A stretch of DNA of 64,000 nt from Gemmatimonadota bacterium. GTDB lineage: Bacteria > Gemmatimonadota > Gemmatimonadetes > Longimicrobiales > Gaopeijiaceae. Made by a program: the position numbers and the translations under genes. The stretch lies in contig DQPL01000131.1 in NCBI GenBank assembly GCA_015664885.1, positions 62,001 to 126,000 of the forward strand. Reading direction: 5' to 3'. The notes beneath the pieces were generated by a model that saw nothing but the letters and a program-made list of their open reading frames with translations, was not told the origin of the DNA and searched no databases. Shown here piece after piece: positions 34,629-41,512 of the stretch (position 1 is the stretch's first letter; each line of letters starts with the position of its first letter).

Positions 34629-35158
34629 CAGCGCTGCTCCTTCGCGTTCAGCAGTTCACGGAACCGGGCTTCGGACTCGGGGGGGAAATACACGTCGTCG
34701 AAGGTGACGACGAAAGCGATGATGAAGACCCAGGGAAAGAGCCAGACCCCGTAAAGCATCCAGGCGCTGGGCGCGGGCAGTCCGCCGAAGATCACGAGCG
34801 GGCCACCCTGCAGGAACTCGAGGTAGCTGAGCATGAGCGCGCCAAAGACCATCATGTAGACGACGGTTCCCGCGACGACCCATCTACGCAGCGATTTCGC
34901 CGTCTCCCGCACCCCGATCAGCAGGCAAATCCCGATCATCAGGATGACCAGGATACCCGTGACGAACCCGGCCAGAATCACCAATGGTCCACCAGGGGCG
35001 CCGCTGCCGCTGCTCAACATCGGGTCGAAATCGGGATGCGGCGTCGGAACCAGCTCGGGTGGTGCCGGTGAGAAGACTCCTATCAGAAGCAGGATGAGCA
35101 GCGGTACACATGCGCAGAGCAGCGCATAGATCAACCGTCTGTCCACGTCTCGTATCAC
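34628..35158 (-). CDS. Small membrane protein partnered with the SSS symporter
   Basis: A 176-residue protein with four hydrophobic segments: RLIYALLCACVPLLILLLIG, a central VILAGFVTGILVILMIGICL, WVVAGTVVYMMVFGALMLSY and MLYGVWLFPWVFIIAFVVTF. The loop between the first two is rich in Pro and acidic residues. I do not recognise a named family. Small accessory membrane proteins are known next to SSS permeases (for example the YjcH-ActP and YhdT-PanF pairs), and the one-base overlap with the symporter gene supports a similar role. A GTG start is used. The next upstream gene is divergent, 127 bp away. Confidence 0.7.
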   Translation of the reverse strand: MIRDVDRRLIYALLCACVPLLILLLIGVFSPAPPELVPTPHPDFDPMLSSGSGAPGGPLVILAGFVTGILVILMIGICLLIGVRETAKSLRRWVVAGTVVYMMVFGALMLSYLEFLQGGPLVIFGGLPAPSAWMLYGVWLFPWVFIIAFVVTFDDVYFPPESEARFRELLNAKEQR

Positions 35159-35285
35159 CTTGAGCCCTCGCGTTAGGGAACGAATCGAGCCAACCTGACA
35201 GGACCGCGCGGCTCGCGCGACCCACTGCGATGCATTTGCGGACCGCTAACAACCTGACCAACAGCCATAGAGACGGAGGCGATTG

Positions 35286-36569
35286 ATGCCCACGGAACGC
35301 GATACCGCCTTTCAGATGGCGGCGTCCAACATCCGGTTCGGACGCGGGATCACTCGCGAGATCGGGATGGATCTCGTGGACCTGAAGGCCCGCCGGACCA
35401 TGCTGGTCATCGATCCGGCGCTGCGCGATCACCCCGTGGGGCACACCGTGCTCGAGTCCCTCAAGCAGAACGACATCGGCTTCGAGGTCTTCGACGATCT
35501 CTCCATCGAGCCCACCGACGCCAGCTTCAAGGCGGCGGCGGACTGCGCGACGCAGGGCGGTTTCGATTCCTTCGTCGCCGTGGGTGGCGGCAGCACGATC
35601 GACACCGCGAAAGCGGCCAACCTCTATTCCACCCATCCCTCGGACTTCTTCGACTACGTCAACGCTCCCATCGGCCTCGGCCACCCCATCCCAGGGCCGC
35701 TCAAGCCGCTGATCGCGGTCCCGACAACCGCGGGCACTGGCAGCGAAACGACGGGCGTGGCCATCTTCGACTACGTAGAGAAAAAGGCCAAGACGGGCAT
35801 CGCGCACCGGTACCTGAAGCCGACCCTGGGCATCGTGGATTCGGACAATACGCGCACGCTTCCACCCGCGGTGGCCGCGGCGACCGGGTTGGACGTGCTC
35901 AGCCACGCGCTGGAATCCTACACCGCGATGCCGTTCGATGAGCGCCCCATGCCGGCTCGGCCGTTGGAGCGCCCCGCGTACCAGGGCTCGAATCCGGTCA
36001 GCGACATCTGGGCGATACGCGCGCTCGAGCTCATGGCCGAGTTTCTGCCCCGCGCGTACGCGGATCCCAGTGACGAAGAGGCGCGGGCGCAAATGCTGCT
36101 GGCGGCGGCAATCGCCGGCATCGGCTTCGGAAACGCGGGCGTCCACCTACCGCACGGGATGTCCTACCCCGTCGCGGGCATGGTTCGTGGCCACCGACCC
36201 GATGGCTACGTGGTCGACCACGCGATGGTGCCGCACGGCATCTCCGTGATCCTCAACACGCCCGCAGTCGTGCGCTTCACCGCCTCAGCGAATCCGGAGC
36301 GGCACTTGCGCGGCGCCGAGGCGCTGGGCGCAGATGTGTCGGACGCCAGCCCAAGCGAGGCGGGCGAAGTCTTGGCCGAGCGCGTCATCCACTTCATGCG
36401 CACGCTGGGCGTCCCCAACGGTCTCGCAGCCGTGGGTTATACAACGGACGACATCCCGGCGCTCGTGCAAGGCACGTTGCCTCAGCACCGCGTGACCAAG
36501 CTGTCGCCACGGCCGGCGGGTGAGGCGGAGCTAACCTCCCTGTTCGAAGAATCGATGACGATCTGGTAG
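35286..36569 (+). CDS. Iron-containing alcohol dehydrogenase, hydroxyacid-oxoacid transhydrogenase type
   Basis: The 427-residue protein is a group III (iron-dependent) alcohol dehydrogenase. GGGSTIDTAKAANLY is the dinucleotide motif and PTTAGTGSETTGVAIF the second conserved block. Metal ligands are offered by LDVLSHALESYTA and HLPHGMSYPVAGM. The insert RPAYQGSNPVSDIWAIRAL is characteristic of hydroxyacid-oxoacid transhydrogenase (ADHFE1-like), which couples 4-hydroxybutyrate oxidation to reduction of 2-oxoglutarate without free NAD. It may therefore take part in 4-hydroxybutyrate metabolism. GGAG lies about 7 nt before the ATG. It starts 34 bp ahead of an RnfD-like gene. The family call is firm; the exact substrate is inferred. 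Confidence 0.85.
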   Translation: MPTERDTAFQMAASNIRFGRGITREIGMDLVDLKARRTMLVIDPALRDHPVGHTVLESLKQNDIGFEVFDDLSIEPTDASFKAAADCATQGGFDSFVAVGGGSTIDTAKAANLYSTHPSDFFDYVNAPIGLGHPIPGPLKPLIAVPTTAGTGSETTGVAIFDYVEKKAKTGIAHRYLKPTLGIVDSDNTRTLPPAVAAATGLDVLSHALESYTAMPFDERPMPARPLERPAYQGSNPVSDIWAIRALELMAEFLPRAYADPSDEEARAQMLLAAAIAGIGFGNAGVHLPHGMSYPVAGMVRGHRPDGYVVDHAMVPHGISVILNTPAVVRFTASANPERHLRGAEALGADVSDASPSEAGEVLAERVIHFMRTLGVPNGLAAVGYTTDDIPALVQGTLPQHRVTKLSPRPAGEAELTSLFEESMTIW

Positions 36570-36603
36570 ACTGCCGGCACGCATCCCCACCACCTGAGAC
36601 TCC

Positions 36604-38187
36604 ATGGCAGCTGCCCGCCGCCGACGGCGCTCCGCGAAAGCTCCGGTTACGCCGACGCCGACGCCGACCACGCGGCGTGCGCTCTATCTGCCGCTAGCGC
36701 TGACGCTCGGTCTGCTCACGCTTTCTCTGTTGCCGCGCGTGCAAGTCAACCTGCGTCTCGCCTGGTCGTTCTGGGGTGCATCGGGCGCGCTACTGATCTG
36801 GCAGACCGTGCTCTTCCTGCGACTCCGCGGCGCATCAGTAGGCCGGTCGCTCGAGAGCGTTCTTCGGCCGCAGCACTACGTGCAGGCGATGGTCCAGGTC
36901 GCGGTGTTTGCCTACTGGGGATGGTACTGGCGACCCGTCTACGACTTCGCTGTGCTGCTGGCCGCGCAGCTCGTGTTCGCCTACGTCTTCGACATGCTGC
37001 TCACGTGGTCGCGGCGTGAGAAGTACGTGCTCGGCTTCGGGCCCTTCCCCATCATCTTCAGCATCAACCTCTTCCTCTGGTTCAGGGACGATTGGTTCTA
37101 CCTGCAGTTCCTGATGATCGCGGTCGGGTTTCTCGGTAAGGAGTTCGTGCGCTGGCACCGCGAGGGGCGGAACGTGCACATCTTCAACCCTTCCGCCTTC
37201 GCGCTCGGGCTCTTCTCGCTCGTGCTCATCACTACGGGCACCACGCACCTCACCTGGGGGCAGGACATCGCGTCGACGCTCACGCTCGCGCCGCTGATCT
37301 ACCTGTACCTGTTCCTGCTGGGCCTGGTCGTGATGTACTTCTTCTCGATCACGCTGATCGCGGGCTCCGCCGCTGTCGTGCTGTTCGTATTGAGCGCGCT
37401 TTATGCGTCCCTGACCGGGGTCCCCTATTTCCTGGACTCCGACATCCCCGCTGCGGTCTTCCTCGGCCTCCATCTACTGATCACCGACCCGTCGACTTCG
37501 CCACGCACACCGCCTGGAAAGCTCCTCTTCGGGGCGCTGTACGGTGCGGGCGTGTTCGGGCTCTACATGATCCTGGGGGCTGCCGGGGCGCCGACGTTCT
37601 ACGACAAGCTGTTGGCCGTGCCTCTCTTGAACCTCAGTGTTCGCGGGATCGACAGCTTGGTCCAGATCGCGCGGGAGAGCCCCGCGCTGGCGCGGTTGCG
37701 CATTGAATGGGCTCCCCTGACCTCCAACTTGGCCCACATGGCGGCCTGGATCGTCTTCTTCGGCGCGATGACGGCGATGGGCAAGACCGACGGGAAGCAT
37801 ACCGGCGACAGCCTGCCGTTCTGGGAACAGGCGTGCGCCCACGACCGCGCCAACGCGTGCAGCCGCCTGATCCAGTTGGAGACGACGTATTGTGGCGACA
37901 ACTCTGCGTGGGCCTGCAACGAGCTAGGCGTGCACTTCAGGCGGGGGGTGGCCGTGGCGCCCGACTCCGAGCTAGCGCGGGGCTATCTGGCGCGTGCATG
38001 CGAAATCCGATTCCAGGCCGCGTGCGTCAATCTGCTGGACCCCGACGGCCTCAATCGCAGCGACCCCCGTCCTCTCGATCTCAGACTGCTGCTGCGCGAG
38101 GCGGGCCAGAACTTGATGGAGATGTCCGAGCCGGGCTTATACGCGCGCGCGTGTCATCACGACTGGGCCTTCGCGTGCAGCAGATGA
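36604..38187 (+). CDS. RnfD/NqrB-like membrane protein fused to a Cys-rich repeat tail
   Basis: The 527-residue protein has about ten transmembrane helices. GRNVHIFNPSAFALG and LHLLITDPSTSPRTPPGKLL are hallmark loops of the NqrB/RnfD flavoprotein family. The threonine-containing SGAT flavinylation motif found in true NqrB/RnfD subunits is not apparent. From about residue 400 a soluble tail follows with repeated cysteines spaced as in Sel1/TPR-like units (FWEQACAHDRANACSRLIQL, YLARACEIRFQAACVNLLD). No other Rnf or Nqr genes are nearby. Its stop overlaps the SUMF1-fold gene (ATGA), so the two likely act together. Electron transport or UnbV-like membrane anchoring are possible; neither is shown. 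Confidence 0.75.
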   Translation: MAAARRRRRSAKAPVTPTPTPTTRRALYLPLALTLGLLTLSLLPRVQVNLRLAWSFWGASGALLIWQTVLFLRLRGASVGRSLESVLRPQHYVQAMVQVAVFAYWGWYWRPVYDFAVLLAAQLVFAYVFDMLLTWSRREKYVLGFGPFPIIFSINLFLWFRDDWFYLQFLMIAVGFLGKEFVRWHREGRNVHIFNPSAFALGLFSLVLITTGTTHLTWGQDIASTLTLAPLIYLYLFLLGLVVMYFFSITLIAGSAAVVLFVLSALYASLTGVPYFLDSDIPAAVFLGLHLLITDPSTSPRTPPGKLLFGALYGAGVFGLYMILGAAGAPTFYDKLLAVPLLNLSVRGIDSLVQIARESPALARLRIEWAPLTSNLAHMAAWIVFFGAMTAMGKTDGKHTGDSLPFWEQACAHDRANACSRLIQLETTYCGDNSAWACNELGVHFRRGVAVAPDSELARGYLARACEIRFQAACVNLLDPDGLNRSDPRPLDLRLLLREAGQNLMEMSEPGLYARACHHDWAFACSR

Positions 38188-39095
38188 AAGGCGGGGTTCC
38201 GCTCGCCTTCTTGGCGATCGTGGCTGCTGTCTGGATCGCGCTGCGACTCTCGCAAGGTCCGCCGACAGAGCTTGCGATGGACGCGCGACCTCCCACCGCA
38301 ACAGGCAACGTGGAAGGCTTTCGAGTGGACGCCTGGTTTCTCCCCGACGAAGAGCTGCTCGGCTTCGTGGAAATTCCGGCCGGACCGTTCGTGATGGGCA
38401 GCGACGCGAGCGTGGATCCGGACGCCTTCGACATTGAGCGCTGGTCCAGCACGAGCGCGCAGGGAATCGTCGACCTGCCAGCCTTTTACTTGGCGCGGTA
38501 CGAAGTCACCGTCGCTCAAATGAGCGCCTTCCTGGTGGCCACAGCGGGCGCGATCCAAGCCCAGGCGCTTCAGACGCCTCCCGATCATCCCGCCGCCTTT
38601 GTCTCCTGGCCGGATGCGCTCGCCTACGCCGGCTGGATCGACGCGACGCTCAGGGAGTCCTCAGCCACGCCGCCACAACTAAGGGCCTTACTCAGCGACG
38701 GGTGGAGGATCACGTTGCCGACGGAGGCCGAGTGGGAGAAGGCGGCCCGGGGCGTCGACGGTCGCTTGTACCCGTGGGGGAGCGAGCCGAGGCAAGACCG
38801 TGCGAACTACAGCTCCAGGAGCGCGGTGCCGGTGGGCAGCTACGAATGCCCCGAATGTCCTTTTGGCCTCGCCGACATGGCCGGCAATGTCTGGGAGTGG
38901 ACCCGGAGCCCGGATCAGCCCTACCCCTACGACGCGACCGACGACGGAGAAGGCCTCGAAGCGGAAGCGCTGTGGATCATGCGCGGCGGCTCGTTTGGGG
39001 ACGGCCAGAGCGGCGTGCGCGCTGCCATGCGCGGGCGCGCGGACCCAGGAGCTCGGCGTGCGTTCATCGGCTTTCGTCTGGCGCTTGTTCGCTAG
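38184..39095 (+). CDS. Formylglycine-generating-enzyme (SUMF1)-fold protein with N-terminal anchor
   Basis: The 303-residue protein starts with an uncleaved-looking signal anchor (PLAFLAIVAAVWIALRL), placing the domain in the periplasm. The SUMF1 fold follows from about residue 60: FVEIPAGPFVMGSDA, FYLARYEVTVAQMSAFL, LPTEAEWEKAARGVDGRLYP, GLADMAGNVWEWTRSPD and RGGSF. The two catalytic cysteines of true formylglycine-generating enzymes, which lie near the C-terminus, are not seen; only CPEC before the GLADMAGN block is present. It is more likely a binding or lectin-like domain than a sulfatase activator. The start is fixed by overlap with the RnfD-like gene and was preferred over longer readings. 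Confidence 0.85.
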   Translation: MKGGVPLAFLAIVAAVWIALRLSQGPPTELAMDARPPTATGNVEGFRVDAWFLPDEELLGFVEIPAGPFVMGSDASVDPDAFDIERWSSTSAQGIVDLPAFYLARYEVTVAQMSAFLVATAGAIQAQALQTPPDHPAAFVSWPDALAYAGWIDATLRESSATPPQLRALLSDGWRITLPTEAEWEKAARGVDGRLYPWGSEPRQDRANYSSRSAVPVGSYECPECPFGLADMAGNVWEWTRSPDQPYPYDATDDGEGLEAEALWIMRGGSFGDGQSGVRAAMRGRADPGARRAFIGFRLALVR

Positions 39096-39284
39096 AGCGA
39101 CTCTTGCGCCTCGGTGGCGCTAGCCTTCGCCGCCCAAGCCGCGGAGGCGCCCTCGCTCGACTTGGCCGCGACGATGATGCTGCCGGCCGCGAGGTGTTGG
39201 TCGAGCGGGCCCGACTCGCCGCCTAGCATCCCGCCCAGGCGCGGAAGTCGGCACTCGAAGAACACCGTCGCCACGGTGCACGGT

Positions 39285-39815
39285 CTAGGAGTCCCCGCGA
39301 CCAGTGAGCCGCGCCACGACCTGCTCGATCACATCGTCCGCCCGAGCCTCGATCTCCTTCAGAGTCTGATCCTGTATGGGATGCGGGACGAAGACGGCTT
39401 CCAGGTCGGGTCGTCCCAGGCGGCTCGCCTGCACCCTGGCAGCGGTGCGGAACTCTTCCGTGGCTAAAGGCACGGCGGGGATTCCGGCTTCTTCGAGTCG
39501 AACGCTGTCGTGCAAACTGCACGTTGTGCAGGAGCCTCAGTCAGCCAGGGCTTCGATCACCCCGTCTACGAAGGCGAGCTTCTCGAGCAGCGCTCCGGGA
39601 GCGGGCTTGGTATAGGTCGGCTTGATCTCCCTAACGATCTCCGCGACTCCGTACCGTTGCTCGAGCAGGTGTTGTAACCGGTCCAGGAATTCCTTCCCTT
39701 GAGGCTTGCTGATGTCGAGCAGAGCGAGCCTCTTTCCCTCCAGCGTGTCGAGCCGGGGCGCAGCGGGCTGCGCTTCTCGGGAGCGCTCGTCGAGCGGGCT
39801 TACCAATGTAGGCAT
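39285..39815 (-). CDS. UGSC-motif selenoprotein; TGA at 39537-39539 read as selenocysteine
   Basis: The frame opens with ATG after AGGAG and runs 92 codons (thioredoxin-like strand KRLALLDISKPQGKEFLDRL) to VDGVIEALAD, then meets TGA. The same frame continues without another stop as GSCTTCSLHDSVRLEEAGIP to a TAG at 39285, giving 176 residues with Sec93 followed by C96 and C99. U-G-S-C-T-x-C-S-x-H-D is the signature of the UGSC family of (seleno)proteins, so the TGA is a recoded Sec codon and not a stop. A hairpin at 39509-39523 fits a bacterial SECIS. Function unknown; a redox role is likely. It lies 30 bp after its redoxin partner gene. Confidence 0.88.
39509..39523 (-). promoter_or_regulatory. 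Candidate bacterial SECIS hairpin for the UGSC selenoprotein
   Basis: On the mRNA, CGUGCA pairs with UGCACG around a GUU loop. The loop starts 20 nt after the UGA, within the usual 16-37 nt window, and has a G at its first position followed by U, as SelB recognition requires. The hairpin is inside the coding region, as bacterial SECIS elements are. A competing helix (CUGCAC/GUGCAG) overlaps its 5' arm. Confidence 0.6.
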
Positions 39816-39845
39816 GCGATCTCCTGTTGCTTGTCCGTGCCCATA

Positions 39846-41495
39846 TTACCGCTTGACCGGGTAGGTCACGCTCTGAGAGCCGCCCTCGCCCGCCAACCAG
39901 CCCGGCAAAACTCCGGAGAATTTTCCGGCCGTGCCGCCTGCCACGATGATGTGAATCTGCGACGGGTCCTTGAACTTGCGATAGTGGGGCTCACCGTCGA
40001 TCAGGACCTCTTGGTAGTGCCCAAGCGCCTGGCTCCCCTCCGTACCCTCGTACTCGAAGGCGCGCACGGGCACGCCGGTGTTTTCGAAGAGGAAGTCGCG
40101 TACGTCGCTCTTGGAGAACCCGTCGGCGCTCACGGTCGCCGCGTGCTCCGGGCACAATACCAGCACCGCCTCGACGCGTAGGCACCTCCTCCAGCTCCAG
40201 ACCATGGCCAGCGTGGCCGCGATCGTGCGCAGCACGCCCGCCGCGGTTCGCGCCGTGTGTTCGCTCACCTCCATGAGCCCACCCGCCGCGAAGAGCGTGA
40301 CCGTACTGTCGTCGGAGTCAAAACCGAGATCTTCGTGCAGCGGCTGCCACGGGCTGTGCTCGTGATTCTCGGCCACGCAGTATGAAAAGCGTCCGGGGTT
40401 GCCCAGCGCCGCCATGTCGATCTCTCCGGGCAGCGCACCGCCCAGGTTCGCCATCATGAGCTGCAGCGCCCGGCCGACGGAGCTGTTGGCGCGAGCCACG
40501 TTACCGAAGACCCCCGCACCGCTCGCGAAACCCAAGCGTTCGGCGGCCGGCCCACTGAGCATGATCAACGGAGTGGCGGAATTAGTGGTCGCTTGCACGC
40601 CATGCAAATTGAAGCGCTCGTCGCAAGCCGCCCGGACCACAGGGAGGAGAACCTCCAGGTATTCGGGTTTACACCCCGCCATCACCGCGTTTGCGGCGAT
40701 CTTCTCGATGGTGGCGGCCCCATAGCAGGGCGGCACCAGCCCCACGACACGTTCCGGTGGGTGTGGGATCGCTGCGAGCATGGCGTCGACGCGTTGTTCG
40801 GTAGGCGGCACCACTGGAAGGAACGGCGAAAAGCCCGCCTTCATGCAATACTCGTATGGATCTTCGTCCTCGGCCAACACGAAGCGTGTGGCGCGCGGTG
40901 CGCTCTCGGGAAGCAGATCGATCGGCTCGGGCGAAGGCTCTCGAGGTTGCTCGGCTCCGTCGGCTTCAGCGAGTGTGGCTGCCAGCGCGGCCTCGAGGTG
41001 GCGCGACGAGCACCCAGGCTTCGTCAGCGGGGCGCCGTCGTCGAGCTCCGCCACAGTGGTTGCACGAAGGTCCAGGCTCGAGAGCATGCTCGCTGCCACC
41101 GAGTTGAGATCTCCCTTGCTGAAGCCCACCTCGCAGAACTCGATCTGGCCCGCCTCGCCCAGTAGGAACAGCGCCGGGACCGCGGGCGGATCGTAGCTGC
41201 GGGACACGTCCAGATCAGCGTCCAGCAGCACCGGGAAGGTCACGCCGTAAGCCTCCACCAACTCGCGGGTCTCTTCTGCGCCGTCCTGCGAGACCACCAC
41301 GACTCGATGGCTGTCAGCACCGAGCGCCCCGGCCAGGCGCTTCAAGTACGGCAGAGTGAGCCGGCAGGTGGGACAGTCGGTTTCCATGAACGCGAGCAGG
41401 AGCGGCCCATCGGCCATCGCCTGCTGGAGCCGCCACTCGCTCCCGTCCAGCCAGCGGAGTGAGAAATCCGGCGCGCGGTCTCCCGTGGCGAGCAT
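39846..41495 (-). CDS. Redoxin domain fused to the UGSC-partner domain
   Basis: The 549-residue cytoplasmic protein starts with an AhpC/TSA-type redoxin domain (residues 1-145) with a CPTC active site (C41, C44). After KPGCSSR (about 160-165) and an acidic linker comes a second domain (about 213-549): EYCMKAGFSPFLPVVPPTEQ, EKIAANAVMAGCKPEYLEVL, FNLHGVQATTNSATPLIML and a final HIIVAGGTAGKFSGVLPGW. From memory this domain is repeatedly encoded beside UGSC proteins, and its function is not described. The gene ends 30 bp before the selenoprotein start and begins 17 bp after the DUF5916 gene. The CPTC site may recycle the partner's Sec; this is inference. Confidence 0.8.
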   Translation of the reverse strand: MLATGDRAPDFSLRWLDGSEWRLQQAMADGPLLLAFMETDCPTCRLTLPYLKRLAGALGADSHRVVVVSQDGAEETRELVEAYGVTFPVLLDADLDVSRSYDPPAVPALFLLGEAGQIEFCEVGFSKGDLNSVAASMLSSLDLRATTVAELDDGAPLTKPGCSSRHLEAALAATLAEADGAEQPREPSPEPIDLLPESAPRATRFVLAEDEDPYEYCMKAGFSPFLPVVPPTEQRVDAMLAAIPHPPERVVGLVPPCYGAATIEKIAANAVMAGCKPEYLEVLLPVVRAACDERFNLHGVQATTNSATPLIMLSGPAAERLGFASGAGVFGNVARANSSVGRALQLMMANLGGALPGEIDMAALGNPGRFSYCVAENHEHSPWQPLHEDLGFDSDDSTVTLFAAGGLMEVSEHTARTAAGVLRTIAATLAMVWSWRRCLRVEAVLVLCPEHAATVSADGFSKSDVRDFLFENTGVPVRAFEYEGTEGSQALGHYQEVLIDGEPHYRKFKDPSQIHIIVAGGTAGKFSGVLPGWLAGEGGSQSVTYPVKR

Positions 41496-41512
41496 GCGTC
41501 AGTCCCCCGAGC

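Noticed and set aside
38184-39095. SUMF1-fold protein as a true formylglycine-generating enzyme
   Set aside because: The paired catalytic cysteines near the C-terminus are missing and no sulfatase gene is nearby.
39092-39274. A 60-codon GTG-started frame downstream of the UGSC gene (VFFECRLPRLGGMLGGESGP)
   Set aside because: Unbroken but no ribosome-binding site, no recognisable family and an Ala/Ser-rich tail; it converges on the SUMF1 gene end. It could be a small real gene, but support is too thin to list.
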